The notes beneath the pieces are model-generated. The model was not told the origin of the DNA and did not search any database. It was given only the letters and a program-made list of their open reading frames with translations. Below are positions 18,497-28,654 of a DNA stretch of 64,000 bases, one piece after another. The position numbers and the translations under genes were made by a program. The stretch is taken from contig CAJNDS010002289.1 in the NCBI GenBank assembly GCA_905221605.1, positions 201,001 through 265,000 of the forward strand, in the 5' to 3' direction. Positions within the stretch are counted from its first letter, which is position 1; every line of letters begins with the position of its first letter. The DNA comes from Symbiodinium natans. Lineage: Eukaryota > Sar > Dinophyceae > Suessiales > Symbiodiniaceae.

Positions 18497-19782
18497 GGCG
18501 GGGCCATAACAGACCCACGCTTTTTAGGTAGTTCCGCTCTGTTGCCCTCACAAACCCCTGTAAATACCGATGTTTCCTGGGTTTCCACCATTGTCTCATG
18601 CCCTCACTTTTTATCAAAATTTGTCCTGCATTTTTTACAAGCATCCGTAGACTACACTGGTATTTGTGGGGTTTTTTGCACTTCTTTCAACTTAAGACGC
18701 GTCCTAAACTAAGACCTTTCCTGCATCCACTTCTGCCCAGGCCTGAGTCCACATAACATGTCTCCTTGCCTGAAACACTTCTGACATCGTAATAGCTCTT
18801 GCTCGCAGTACTTGATAGAAGAGAAGCCTTCTTGCTTCCCAAAGACACAGGATGTTCACAAGTTTGGTCTGTGAGCTTTACTGTTACACTTGCGTCCTTG
18901 CCGCAATGGATAGGCGTGCTCTTACAAATCAGCGATGCGACAGCTGGCGGGTTGGGGTTCACTCCATGGCCCCGGTAGGGGCCTGGCTTCCTTGGGCAGA
19001 AGTTCTGACTCTCGCAGGCAGATGCGGCTGGTCTGAGTTTGACTGTCAAGCAGCAGCAGAAACGTGGACCAGTCTTTCTGGAGCTGAGTTGACATGGACA
19101 GAGGATCACAGCTCCATTTTGCGAGTGCGTCTGCTTCCTCTAGACAAAACCGATGGCGTGCTTGACTTGTCCGACGACGAGGAGATACCCTCTGCGCATC
19201 TCGAGATTTCACCTCTCTTCGAGCTGTTTCCCCCGTGGAAGACTTGGTGCGAGTGCGTGCATGTGGTGGCCTGCAAAGCATCAACACTGCCAAGTGCGAC
19301 GCTCTGGTTTCCGACGGGGCTCGGGTTTACCCCTCCGTCGCCGACTCACTAGGTGTGCCACATTACCACGTTTCCCACGGTGCCGGGGTGTGGCGAAAGA
19401 TGTTCCGAAGGCGCAGGAAACCTGCCATACAAGCACATTCTGGCTCCATAGATAATTTCTGGAAACAGCTCCAGGAATGCATGCCCGCCATGCTGGCCAA
19501 GTCCGTGCCAGGCTCTCCGCCTCAGGCGAATCCCGAGCTAATGAGTTATGTCTTCCAGTTCGTTTTGCGGTACCATCACGAAGGCAACATGCTTTCACTG
19601 ATGCGGCTGCTGGGAAAGTTCTTATGCGACAAGCATTTTGCTCACCAGAACTGGTGCTGAGGACGTGCGTGCGGGGCCGTGGAAAGACGACAAGTCTGCA
19701 AACTAACAGCTCCGACCTAAGTCCACACCATGAGGTTTGCTGCTGGGGCCATACTTTCGCGCGGGTCTCTTGTGGACCCGCC
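18497..19782 (+). mobile_element. Merlin-like DNA transposon with 24-bp TIRs
   Basis: The left end begins GGCGGGGCCATAACAGACCC and the reverse complement of the right end begins GGCGGGTCCACAAGAGACCC; 20 of 24 bases match. The 1,286-bp element carries the ISXO2/IS1595-type transposase fragment at 19166-19660. Merlin is the eukaryotic superfamily related to IS1016/IS1595. It sits inside TTTAGGG repeats (left flank TTTAGGGCTA, right flank AGGGTTTAGGG), so a target duplication cannot be separated from the repeat. Confidence 0.75.
19166..19660 (+). pseudogene. ISXO2/IS1595-like transposase, C-terminal part
   Basis: The frame containing LVSDGARVYPSVADSLGVPH, then YHVSHGAGVWRK, then AHSGSIDNFWKQLQECMP and FRYHHEGN-like text matches the layout of ISXO2-like transposases (SDGxxxY...VxH...HTNxIExxWxxLK...ExxFRY). 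The Asp of SDG and the IDNFW motif (IExxW in relatives; the catalytic Glu position reads Asp) are visible. In this frame a stop lies just upstream (19163-19165), and 18852-19352 is open in another frame, so the N-terminal half is missing, frameshifted or split by an intron. The IExxW Glu to Asp change also speaks for a dead copy. Confidence 0.65.
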
Positions 19783-19799
19783 AGGGTTTAGGGTTTAGG

Positions 19800-19904
19800 T
19801 CGCCCAGTGGTACCCTTTACCCTTTCTTTTGGTTGTGGGCTCCCTTGTAAGATAAGCCAGCCAAAAAAGGGTGCCCTTATTAGAATATGGTTTCTGGGCT
19901 ACCA
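19800..19904. mobile_element. Family E MITE-like repeat
   Basis: GCCCAGTGGTACCCTTTACC...ATATGGTTTCTGGGCTACCAAG; inverted ends GCCCAGTGG/TGGGCTACC. Follows the transposon by 17 bp. Confidence 0.65.
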
Positions 19905-20500
19905 AGTTAGGGGTTTAGGCGCTTAAAGGGTTTAGGGGGCTTTCGGGGTTTTAGCGGTTTTAGGGGTTCTAGGGTTATCTAGGAATTCAGAGGCTTTAAG
20001 GGTTTAGAGGGGCTTGAGGGGCTTTAGGGGTTTCAGGGGTTTAAGTAGGGTTTAGGGCTTTAAGGGTTTAGGGGGTTTAGGGGTTAAATAGGGTTTACGG
20101 GTTTTTGGGGTTTTAAGGGTTTAGGGGTTTCTAGGGTTTAAGTAGGGTTTAGGGGTTTTGGGGTTTAGGTGGTTGTGGGTGTATGGGTTGATGTAGGGGT
20201 TTAGGGGTTAAAGGGTTTAGGGGGTTTTAAGGACTTTCAGGGTTTTAGGGATTTGGGGAGTTTCAGGGGTTTTAGAGGGTTTGAGGGCCTTTCGGGGTTT
20301 TTGGAGTTTTAGGGGGCTGTAGGGGTTTTAGGCGCTGTAGGGTTTTGCGGGCGTTTGGGGTTGTACGGGTTCTAGGCTTGAGGGGTTTTAGGGTATAAGG
20401 GCTTCATGCTTTAAGGGTGTAGGGGTTCATCCAGGGGTTTAGGGTTTAGGGGTTTTGGGGGGGAAAGGGTTTAAAGGTGTTAGTGTCTATCTAGGGGTTT
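19905..20500. repeat. Degenerate GGGGTTTAGGG text
   Basis: 600 bp of diverged GGGGTTTAGGG and GGGTTTTAGGGG units without an exon. Confidence 0.8.
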
Positions 20501-20636
20501 AGGGTTGCAGGATGTACGGGCTTCAGGGGTTTCTTTTCGTAGGATTTAGTGGGTTGGGCGTTTCAGGGTGCAGGAAGTTTAAGGGTTTGCGACTTCAGGT
20601 GCATAGGAGGTTTAAGGGTTCAGGGTATTACGGGAG

Positions 20637-20740
20637 GTGGGATGGACCTACCCCTGCACCCTTGGCACTACACCCCAGACAAGAATCACCCAGCTACTGG
20701 GTTACTGGGGGAGTGTGAAGGTGTGCGACACAGGAGAACC
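20637..20740 (+). CDS. Exon-like island, frame uncertain
   Basis: After TACGGGAG all three + frames are open. The most protein-like reads WTYPCTLGTTPQTRITQLLG; another reads LHPWHYTPDKNHPATGLLGE. Confidence 0.4.
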
Positions 20741-20749
20741 CTCAACCCC

Positions 20750-20862
20750 AAGCCCTAAACCCCAAACCCTGATCCAGAAACCCTAAACCCTAAACCCTAA
20801 ACCCCAAGCCCCAAACCCTAAACCCTAAACCCTAAACCCTAAACCCTAAACCCTCATTTCCT
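20750..20862. repeat. CCCCAAA/CCCTAAA array
   Basis: About 14 units. Confidence 0.85.
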
Positions 20863-20908
20863 AGACCCCAAACCCCAGCACCCAAACCCTACGCCCAAAA
20901 TCCCGCAG

Positions 20909-20956
20909 CCAAGGCTAAGGCCTTCCGCAACATTTGGAGAGCTGCTTGGCCTTGGG
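20909..20956 (+). CDS. Short exon
   Basis: After AAATCCCGCAG the frame reads KAKAFRNIWRAAWPW and ends before GTTTTTGG. Confidence 0.45.
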
Positions 20957-21039
20957 GTTTTTGGGGTTTAGGGTTTAGGGTTTAGGGTCTAAGCTTTAGG
21001 GTTTAGGGCTCCGGGGTGCCGCTCTTGTCTCGTCTTGAG

Positions 21040-21096
21040 GTTTCTGTTGCCATCATTGCAATATGGGTGCCCTTGTTATGGTTGGTAACTTTATAG
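21040..21096 (+). CDS. Exon encoding a hydrophobic helix
   Basis: After TCGTCTTGAG the frame reads VSVAIIAIWVPLLWLVTL and stops at TAG. It looks like a membrane helix, but the segment partly overlaps family E-like sequence. Confidence 0.4.
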   Translation, partial: VSVAIIAIWVPLLWLVTL

Positions 21097-21167
21097 TGGT
21101 CTAGGGTTTAGGGTTTAGGGTTTGGGGTTTGGGGTTTGGGGTTTAGGGTTTAGGGGGACCTAGAACC

Positions 21168-21187
21168 CCCCCCCCCCCCCCCCCCCC
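21168..21187. repeat. Poly-C/poly-A run
   Basis: About 20 C followed by 9 A, then a family E right-end fragment (CTGGGCTACCAAG). Confidence 0.85.
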
Positions 21188-21373
21188 AAAAAAAAAGGGC
21201 AACATGATACCACTGGGCTACCAAGAGTAAGTTGCCCCCGCCAAAAAAACGCTACATCTCTACCATATTCACAAAACCTGCTAAACTCGAAACGCTACAA
21301 GCCCTGTAAGCCTGACACCCTTTACAACCCCAAACCCTATAAACACCCTACTAACAGCCTGGAAGCCAAATCA

Positions 21374-21440
21374 ACCCTCAACCCTAAACCCTAAACCCTA
21401 AACCCTAAACCCTAAACCCTAAACCCTAAACCCTAAACCC
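21374..21440. repeat. CCCTAAA array
   Basis: Nine units, directly 5' of the exon at 21446. Confidence 0.95.
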
Positions 21441-21445
21441 TGAAG

Positions 21446-21559
21446 CTCTACCAAACCTTCAGACCGACTTCCCGCAAGCGTGCCCAGGATAGGGGACTGC
21501 ACCGTTCCGAGCTGAGAGTGACGAATCTCCCGCTCCGTAACGGGGTTTCTCGGTCCTAG
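21446..21559 (+). CDS. Exon encoding a basic segment, 37 codons
   Basis: After CCCTGAAG the only fully open frame reads LYQTFRPTSRKRAQDRGLHR and runs to a TAG (21557-21559) that merges with TTTAGGG. Probably a last exon. Confidence 0.6.
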   Translation, partial: LYQTFRPTSRKRAQDRGLHRSELRVTNLPLRNGVSRS

Positions 21560-22015
21560 GGTTTAGGGTTTAGGGTTTAGGGTTTAGGGTTTAGGGCTAG
21601 GGATGACCTTAAGAACCTAGAACCTACTGCAAAGTTTGCAGGTTCTGATTCTTAAACCCCTTATAGGCTTGTTAGGCAACCTACAAAAAGTACAGGCATG
21701 GGTCCTTAAGGTAGGCTTGAGGGATTAGAGTTGGAGGGTTGGGGTGTTTAGTCAGGGTTGGGGCTCGCTGAACCCAAAACCCTTTTAGGGTTCAGGGTTT
21801 AGGGTTTAGGGTTTAGGGTGTAGGGTTTCATCCTGAACCCCAAGCCGCAGCATTAAGGTCGTAGGGTTTAGGACTTAGCATCAGGCAGTTTCAGTAGCGG
21901 AGTCGGTACCGGGCTGTAGGGTGTTCATCGTCGCAAGTTAAAAAATTTCTTAGCCCTAAACCCTTTGTAGGTTGCCAAGCTCGACCAAGGTGGCCCCCCT
22001 CCCCCTCATTCCAAG

Positions 22016-23782
22016 AATTGAGTTCCTGGAATTTCTAGGAATCTCCGGTAAAGCCCCTAAGCAAAGCCAAGTGGCTCAAGGAAAAGACCTAGGCAAAAAA
22101 TGATCTAAGCGCCAAAAACCCATCCCCAAAGCCCCTAGCGCCTATGCCTAAACCCCTAATGCCATAACCCCTATCCCCACCAAGGAAAGTTGTCCCTTAA
22201 CCGTGCTAAGAGATTTCCGGTTCCCACTGTCATTACGGCACCTACCCTCGTAAGCCCCTGAATCCGTAAGCCTGAATTGCGGAGCTAGGGAGTTGCGGCT
22301 CGGTGTCTTAGGCTTCAGACATGGCCTCTGGGACGAGAAGGGATTTGGGTTTAGCTTGGGGCTTGTAGTTGTTTAGGGCTTTGAGGCGTTTCAGTGCCTT
22401 AGACTGTTTTTGGACTCCGGTTTGGGGTTGCTTTCGGATTGCCAGTACTAAGGATCTTCAGATCTAGGTCTTCCCCAAAACAACAGGTTAAAAACCCTAA
22501 ACCCTAAACCCTAAACCCTAAACCCTAAACCCTAAACCCTAAACCCTAAACCCTAAACCCTAAACCCTAAACCCTAAACCCTAAACCCTAAACCCTAAAC
22601 CCTAAACCCTATAGGAACCCCAAGACCCAAAAACATGCTGACCTCTCTGCCTGCCTCCCCGGGCCCCATGGCGCCCTGTGCGCGGCCTTGGGCGGCGGCC
22701 CGACTGCCGGCCGTGGCGACGAGGAGGTATAGGTTTTTTGGGTTTAGGGTTTAGGGTTTAGGGTTTAGGGTTTGGCGTTTCGGGTCTATGCAGGATTTGG
22801 GGTCTTGGGCTTTGGGTTTCTGTCAAGCCACACGCGGAACCTGAGACCCTGAACCCCAGACCTAAACCCTAAACCCTCTAAATCCCTAAACCCTAAACCC
22901 CTAAACCCCTAAACCCTAAACCCCTAAACCCCTAAACCCCTAAACCCTAAACCCTAAACCCTAAACCCTAAACCCTATATACACCCTAAACCCTAAACCC
23001 TAAACCCTACAGCTACGAGGAGCGCTCCAAGAAGCGCGGCCGGCCTCCCGAGCCGAGGCAGCCACAGGGCTTAGGGGTTTGGGGCTTTAGGGTTCCGGGT
23101 TTAGGGTTAGGGTTTAGGGTTTGGGGTTTAGGGTTTAGGGTTTAGGGTTTAGGGTTTAGGGTTTAGAGTTTGGGGTTTAGGGTTTAGGGTTTAGGGTTTA
23201 GGAATGGGGTGGGGGTTTCTTGCAGGCCAGGAAGGGCGGGGCCAGGAAGGACAGGGGGCCTTGTCAGGGGGGCCACGCGGGGGGAGGGGGGGGGGGGGGG
23301 AAATTGAGTTTTTTGAGCAGCGGCGAGGGCTCCAGGACCCCCTGGGCTGGGGGCCTCATGCTGAAGGGAGCAGCTGCGTCCACAAGTCTGGTACGGAAGC
23401 CTTTACATACATTTACATATGTATCTGCAGATACAGGTGGCCGAGAACAAGATATAGATCTTTTCAGAACACATGCCCGGGAGCAGTCAGACTGCAAGCG
23501 ACGACCCTTCTTAGCTGCCCGCTTGGTTTGGATTTGCAGGGCTCGCTCGTGGGATGCTCTAGTTCCGTCGCATGGCAGAGTACATCTGCGCACAGTCGTT
23601 TCCCTTCTGTAGCAGTGAGCGGCTTTGCGTCATCACTGCCTACAAGCCAAAAGCCAAGTAGTGAAAGCAGCTCTACAAAGCGGACCACGGGCCTGCAGTT
23701 TCAGTTGCGTGCCTTAATACGCCCAGACTCTTACAGCGCCGCGATCGCCCCCGTTTTGGCGGCACTCGCACGGCATAGATAA
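22016..23782 (+). CDS. Eight-exon gene, unidentified basic protein
   Basis: Exons: 22016-22047 (IEFLEFLGIS, donor GTAAAG), 22185-22249 (KLSLNRAKRFPVPTVITAPT, donor GTAAGC), 22319-22348 (TWPLGREGIW, donor GTTTAGCT), 22395-22419 (CLRLFLDS), 22462-22486 (LGLPQNN), 22625-22726 (ASPGPMAPCARPWAAARLPA), 23013-23068 (YEERSKKRGRPPEPRQPQ) and 23226-23782 (a long open frame starting QEGRGQEGQGALSGG, TAG/TGA-closed at 23782). Every junction keeps phase. Introns are 69 bp to 286 bp; the two largest are built of CCCTAAA and TTTAGGG arrays. KKRGRPP resembles an AT-hook-like or nuclear-signal string. The last exon also has a second open frame, so its reading is the weakest part. Earlier exons are not identified. 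Confidence 0.6.
22494..22612. repeat. CCCTAAA array inside an intron
   Basis: Seventeen perfect heptamers in the intron 22487-22624. Confidence 0.95.
22740..23009. repeat. TTTAGGG then CCCTAAA arrays inside one intron
   Basis: TTTAGGG units start at 22740 and CCCTAAA units end at 23009, three bases before the AG acceptor of the exon at 23013. Confidence 0.95.
23095..23203. repeat. TTTAGGG array
   Basis: About 15 units in the last intron of the 22016-23782 gene. Confidence 0.95.
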
Positions 23783-23789
23783 ACCCTTG

Positions 23790-24045
23790 ACCCATGAAGT
23801 CTGAGAACTTTGAGCCCTAACCCTATAACCTGGAACCCGAAACCTGCTTAATATCCTTTAGGGCTATACGCCTCAAAACCCGGCACCCTCAGCCCTATGA
23901 ACCCAAAAGCCTGGCCTGTAAACCCAAAACCCCACAACCCCAAGCCCTACACCCTAAGCCGCAAGCCCTCCAAAACCCCAAGCCCCAAACCCACTCTCAA
24001 GGGGCTCTAAGCCCTAAACTCGAAACCAAGAACCTCTTTGGAAGC
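23790..24045. repeat. Degenerate CCCTAAA-like text
   Basis: Scattered AACCCTATAAACC-like units; no exon seen. Confidence 0.6.
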
Positions 24046-24060
24046 ACCCTTCCCAAACAG

Positions 24061-24160
24061 CTTTGTGAGGCAACGCGGCCCTTCGCCCCCTCCGAGGCAA
24101 TCGCAGCGTTCGGGCCGCCGCAGCTTAGCAGCTGCACTGCCCGGGGGCGTCGGGGAGGGG
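24061..24160 (+). CDS. Exon, unidentified
   Basis: After TTCCCAAACAG one frame reads CEATRPFAPSEAIAAFGPPQ; a second is open. Followed by GTAGGAGGGGTTTAGGG. Confidence 0.45.
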
Positions 24161-24372
24161 TAGGAGGGGTTTAGGGTTCAGGGTTCAGGGTGGGTCTACG
24201 CTTTAGGGTCTGGGCGTGTAGGTAGGGGCTGGTTCTGCTAGGCTTGTTGCTGTTGAGTAGGGTTTTACTACGGGTTCAGGAATCAACCGGGGGGGCGGGG
24301 GGTATAGGGCTATCGAGATTACAAGAGTTAAGCAACTTATGAGGTTTTGAACTGTCCAACTTGTGGGCACAG

Positions 24373-24591
24373 CTCATCCCTCTGGTTTCTCAAGTTCCGA
24401 CTCGCCAGTCCTAAGTTTTGTTCGGGTTTAGGGTTTAGGGTTTAGGGTTTAGGGTTTAGGGTTTAGGGTTTAGGGTTTAGGGTTTAGGGTTTAGGGTTTA
24501 GGGCCTGTTTAGGGTTTAGGGCTTAGGGCTTATAGGGCTTGAGGTTGAGAGACGTGCTCCCCTCCCAAACACTTCCAAAAAAGAGCCTTAA
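24373..24591 (+). CDS. Two exons, unidentified
   Basis: Exon 24373-24425 reads HPSGFSSSDSPVLSFVR and ends CGG before GTTTAGGG. Exon 24550-24591 continues in phase 0 with RRAPLPNTSKKEP and TAA. The intron between is a TTTAGGG array. Confidence 0.5.
24426..24503. repeat. TTTAGGG array
   Basis: Eleven perfect units beginning exactly at the donor. Confidence 0.95.
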
Positions 24592-24594
24592 GTT

Positions 24595-24672
24595 AGGGTT
24601 TAGGGTTTAGGGTTTAGGGTTTAGGGTTTAGGGTTTAGGGTTTAGGGTTTAGGGTTTAGGGTTTAGGGCTTA
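24595..24672. repeat. TTTAGGG array
   Basis: Eleven perfect units. Confidence 0.95.
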
Positions 24673-24772
24673 GGGATATCCCCCTTGTTTTTTTTTTATA
24701 CCTGTTAAGGGGTGACATAGAGGGAGTCATATGGTGCCCAGTTCCCTCCCTCCCCTCTTTGTTTCTTGAAAG

Positions 24773-24883
24773 TCCTCCCTGAACCAGCCCGAGGATGCGG
24801 AAGGCGCCGTCGTGGTGCCCCTCCCCTTCTCCCGGCGCGTCTTCTGGTCTTCCTGGCTGGTGGCCGTCACCACAGGCGGCTGA
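24773..24883 (+). CDS. Terminal exon, 36 codons
   Basis: A pyrimidine-rich acceptor (TTTGTTTCTTGAAAG) precedes SSLNQPEDAEGAVVVPLPFS, continuing RRVFWSSWLVAVTTGG and TGA. Unidentified. Confidence 0.6.
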   Translation, partial: SSLNQPEDAEGAVVVPLPFSRRVFWSSWLVAVTTGG

Positions 24884-24917
24884 AACACCAGCCTTCAGCC
24901 TTAACACTGCCTTAACC

Positions 24918-24992
24918 CAAAGGAGCCCAATATCCCTTAATTAAGGAATATACCTGAATTCATCAAGGGATCCTTATTATGATTTAGTGAAC
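24918..24992. mobile_element. Family A MITE, partial
   Basis: GGAGCCCAATATCCCTTAATT is the left end seen at 59606; the right end is not recognisable. Confidence 0.65.
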
Positions 24993-25031
24993 GTGCTTTT
25001 TGCATGCGGGAGTTCATCTGAAATCCCCAAG

Positions 25032-25994
25032 CGCTGTTGGGAAGCAAATGCAGCCTTCTGGTTCAGTCGTGTGCGGCAGCAGTGTTTTGGGGTTGCTTGA
25101 GCGTGTTCAGGTTTTGGCGGTTTGAGAGCCCTAAACCCGAAACCTTAAACCCTAACTCTCAAACCCCAGACCCTAAAGCAGGGTTGCCCTAACTCCTAAA
25201 CTCCACAGGGGTTGCAGCTCTCCACCAATGCTGGGTCTGCAGTGCGCTCTGTTCCCTTGCGTCTTGGCGCGTGCACACAGTTTAGGGTTTAGGGTTCGGG
25301 TTTAGGGTTTAGGGTCTGAGGTTTTGAATTTGGGGTTTGGGGTTTAGGGTCGGATTCCCCTCAAGCCACTCTAGACTCTAGTCCCTGATCTCGCGCCCTA
25401 AGTGGGATCTCGACATCCGAGAGAGTTGAAACCAGGACTTTGAGCTATAGAGAAGCCTGGACGCGCAGGTGTCTTCCACCAAGCCCCAAAGTCCAAGCTA
25501 GCCCTAAACCCAAAAACCTGAGATCCTCAGATCCTCAACACCTCACCTCAGTCCCGAACCCAACCCCGAATTGGGTTTGAGTTTTCGGCTGGGGTGAACG
25601 ACCTAAACCCTAAACCCTAAACCCTAAACCCTAAACCCTAAACCCTAAACCCTAAACCCTAAACCCTAAACCCTAAACCCTAAACCCTAAACCCTAAACC
25701 CTAAACCCTAAACCCTTAAGGTTTGCTCTGCTCGCTGCAGGTCCTTTTCGGGACTGCTTCTTGGGCCAAGAATTGGTTCCCCAGGGTTTAGGGTTTAGGG
25801 TTTAGGATTTAGGGTTTAGGGTTTAGGGGGGTCGGCTTTTGAATGTTAAGCTTCTTTCTTCTTTGCAGTCGAGCAAGTCTCATAGCTTCTGATGAACCTT
25901 CTGGGGTGCAAAGGGTTTAAGGGTGTAGGGGTAGACCCCCCCTATCTCCACTGGGAAGATCAGACCTCTAGTTAGTGCGACTGGCCTCCTTTGA
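25032..25994 (+). CDS. Six-exon gene segment, unidentified
   Basis: 25032-25091 (RCWEANAAFWFSRVRQQCFG), 25218-25279 (LSTNAGSAVRSVPLRLGACT, donor GTTTAGGG), 25403-25468 (GISTSERVETRTLSYREAWT, donor GTGTCT), 25741-25785 (SFSGLLLGPRIGSP, after TGCTCGCTGCAG, donor GTTTAGGG), 25869-25914 (RASLIASDEPSGVQR, after CTTTCTTCTTTGCAG) and 25959-25994 (IRPLVSATGLL, TGA). Each junction carries phase correctly. The intron before 25741 contains a 16-unit CCCTAAA array, the next one starts with TTTAGGG units. No family recognised; ATG not found. Confidence 0.65.
25602..25716. repeat. CCCTAAA array inside an intron
   Basis: Sixteen perfect units, 24 bp before the exon at 25741. Confidence 0.95.
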
Positions 25995-26049
25995 AATTGT
26001 GACCAAACTCTTGCTGGGCTTCAAAGCTCAGGGGCTTGAGGACCCTCAA

Positions 26050-26118
26050 CCCCTAAACCCTAAACCCTAAACCCTAAACCCTAAACCCTAAACCCTAAAC
26101 CCTAAACCCTAAACCCTC
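26050..26118. repeat. CCCTAAA array
   Basis: Ten units; the segment 26119-26355 has a duplicated ACAGGGGGTTTCTGG and a duplicated CGCCTCATTCG but no secure exon. Confidence 0.9.
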
Positions 26119-26359
26119 TCGCCTCATTCGCTCTAAATTTCGAAAAATCTCTGGCAAACGCCCCTCACCCGTTTCACTCACATTCACCCCCTCATCCGTT
26201 TCATACAGGGGGTTTCTGGGGAGTTTACCCTAAACCCACAGGGGGTTTCTGGGCCCTAAACCCTAAACCCTAAACCCTATCGCCTCATTCGTTGCTATCA
26301 CTTCGTCGCCTCTCAATGTCGTAGCAATTGTTGCATTGTATGACTTACGAGTTCAAGTA

Positions 26360-26428
26360 GGGTTTAGGGTTTAGGGTTTAGGGTTTAGGGTTTAGGGTTT
26401 AGGGTTTAGGGTTTAGGGTTTAGGGTCT
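26360..26428. repeat. TTTAGGG array
   Basis: Ten units bordering the AT-rich island. Confidence 0.95.
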
Positions 26429-26439
26429 ACAGGTTTTTC

Positions 26440-27690
26440 TTTCTAGATTCTAGCAATCTCTATATGTTTAGCGCTTGGATGGAAGAAATCGATGTTTTTT
26501 TTTATTTTCTTTTCAACGTAGTGTACTAGATTTTTTTAAACTACATTTAGGTTAGATTATGGGTCCATTCTCTCGGAGAATATGTACATATATATGAGAG
26601 AGAGAGAACCTTTTAGGATCTATTTTGTGTCCTATTCGTTTCTCTTATTAGATCAGTAACTGAATTAATTGAACTAATTTAATTCATTTAATTAATTTAG
26701 GTAATTTAATGATTAATTTTGTAAATTTAGTAAATGCAATTAGTTTAATCGGTTTAAGAACTGTTTCATTTTAACTAATTTAGTTAGTGTAATTAATTTC
26801 ATTAAGTTAATGAATTTAGTTAATTTAACCAACTTATTTAATGGATTTTTTCATAGTATCATTAAATTCACTGGACTCGAAAAAATTTGATTAATCAATT
26901 TACTTTACTTGAGTCATTTAAGTTCATTAAATTAGTTAAATTCGCAAAACTTAGGAAAATCATTCAATTAAGTTAATTCATTTAATTGACTTAATGAATT
27001 CAATCAATCAAACCATTTTCCTAGGTCTTGGGACCGGATATTCTAGATCATTTACTTGTCCCAATTCAAGCAATGAATTAATTAAATTTGCAAAGCCTAG
27101 GAAAATACTTTCATTAATTCAATCTGTCTAATTGAACCATTTTAACTTATTCACATAGTCTGGCCCCCAGACCTAGAAAAATGAATTTGTTAATAAATCA
27201 GCTTAAAGAATTTCATTGAGTCAATTAAAATAAATACACTAGTTAAGTCCGCAAAACCTAGAAAAACACAGACTTTAATTAATTTAGTTGATTCAGTTAC
27301 GTTACACTAATTAAATTCAATTAGTGAAATTGTTTTCCTAGGTCTCGGGACCGGATATTCTAGATAGTTTAATTGTATCAATTAAATTAATCAAACTAAT
27401 CAAATCCAGCTTAATTCATTTAATTAATTCTTCATGACTGTAATTGAGTCAACTACAGTAAATAAATTAGCAAAACCTAGGAACATACTTCATCTAATTT
27501 GTTAATTGGTTTAACTGACACAAATTACATGAATGATTTTTTGTTGGAGTCTGGTGAATTTCATTACACATTACGTATATTTTCCAGCAATAAAAAAATT
27601 GAATCATTTAATTAAGTAAATTATTAATCGATTAAGAAGACCAAATAGGACGCAAAATCATCTTCAGTCATATAGTCAAAGGCGCGACCA
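26440..27690. other. AT-rich island with CCTAGG-centred repeats
   Basis: About 1.25 kb of TTAATTAATTTA-type sequence, sharply different from its GC-rich neighbours. GCAAAACCTAGGAAAA-like motifs occur near 26945, 27092, 27252 and 27470; the inverse TTTTCCTAGGTCTTGGGACC occurs near 27016 and 27334, the latter two each followed by GGATATTCTAGAT. No open frame of note. It could be an old organelle insertion, a matrix-attachment type region or a decayed repeat. Confidence 0.6.
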
Positions 27691-27804
27691 TTATCGTGAT
27701 ACCTTTCTTTGTTGTGCATCAACCCGGAGTGGCAGAAGCTCATGTGGTCCGAGGCCATAAACGCTTAATACTGTTTTCGCTAGTGGCCGCCGGCCGCTGC
27801 CCAG

Positions 27805-27905
27805 GACGATGGAACTGGGATCGCCAAGTACTACGTGAGTGCCAGCGACCCGCAGTGGGATGTGTCAAGCAGTGGATGGACCAACACTGAAAACAGACGT
27901 GCCCC
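27805..27905 (+). CDS. Exon, unidentified
   Basis: After CGCTGCCCAG the frame reads DDGTGIAKYYVSASDPQWDV and continues SSSGWTNTENRRAPS. A GTGAGT donor lies inside (27835), so the exon may end earlier. Confidence 0.45.
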
Positions 27906-28053
27906 AAGTAATTCCAGGCTGCTTTCGAATTTAGGGGCCTTTAGGCTTGAGGGTTTAGAGTTGACGGTTTAAAGTTTAGGCTCTAGCCGCTACTCTAGCC
28001 TTGAGCGCGCAGACAGGACTGGCCATCTGACCGCACGTTGTCCAGCGCCATGC

Positions 28054-28557
28054 CATTTGACGCTCCTCGAGCTGCGCGAGATGTCTCTGCAAAGGCACTG
28101 CTGCTATGCGGCAGGCTTGCGTGCTAGCACGCAGCATCTCACGTTGTTCGTCGCTGTGGCTTCTTGCGTTTCACATTCTTTCAGGCCAGCGCGCGCTTCT
28201 GCACGTTCGTCATCAAGGGACTCACGTCTTGCTGCAGTTATTCGTGCGCAAAATAGAGTGCTGCTTCATGCTGGGAACACTTAGTGCGCGCACGTGGCGT
28301 GTGGTTGCTTTTGTTTTGCTGTGCCTCTGCATGTGCTCGCTGCTATTGTAGCTGTTCTGGCTGCCCTTCTTGCACTCATGGCGGCGACCCTGGAGCCTGC
28401 CTGTGGCGCGCCTTGGATCCTCCTTGCTGCCTTCCGTGACCACGGCGAGGACGCTCCACGCCTGCGTAGCGAGCTGGAAGCTGCAGGTTGCTCTTGCAAC
28501 GGCGTCTCGGACACGATGTACAGTTATAAATGCTTTTGCACCGAGGCCAGGCAATAA
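28054..28557 (+). CDS. Small gene candidate with hydrophobic segment and Cys-rich tail
   Basis: 28378-28557 reads MAATLEPACGAPWILLAAFR, then DHGEDAPRLRSELEAAGCSC and a CFC-containing end to TAA. The same frame upstream encodes HVLAAIVAVLAALLALM, a probable membrane or signal helix. MPFDAPRAARDVSAKALLLC starting at 28051 may be a first exon. Other frames are partly open; unidentified. Confidence 0.4.
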
Positions 28558-28654
28558 AATTTCAAAGAGGGTAGTCCAGCAGCTGCCCAAATGCCGTATA
28601 ATATAAAACGCTTGACCCCCCGGAATTATATTTTTTTGCGGGCTGGCTTGGTTG

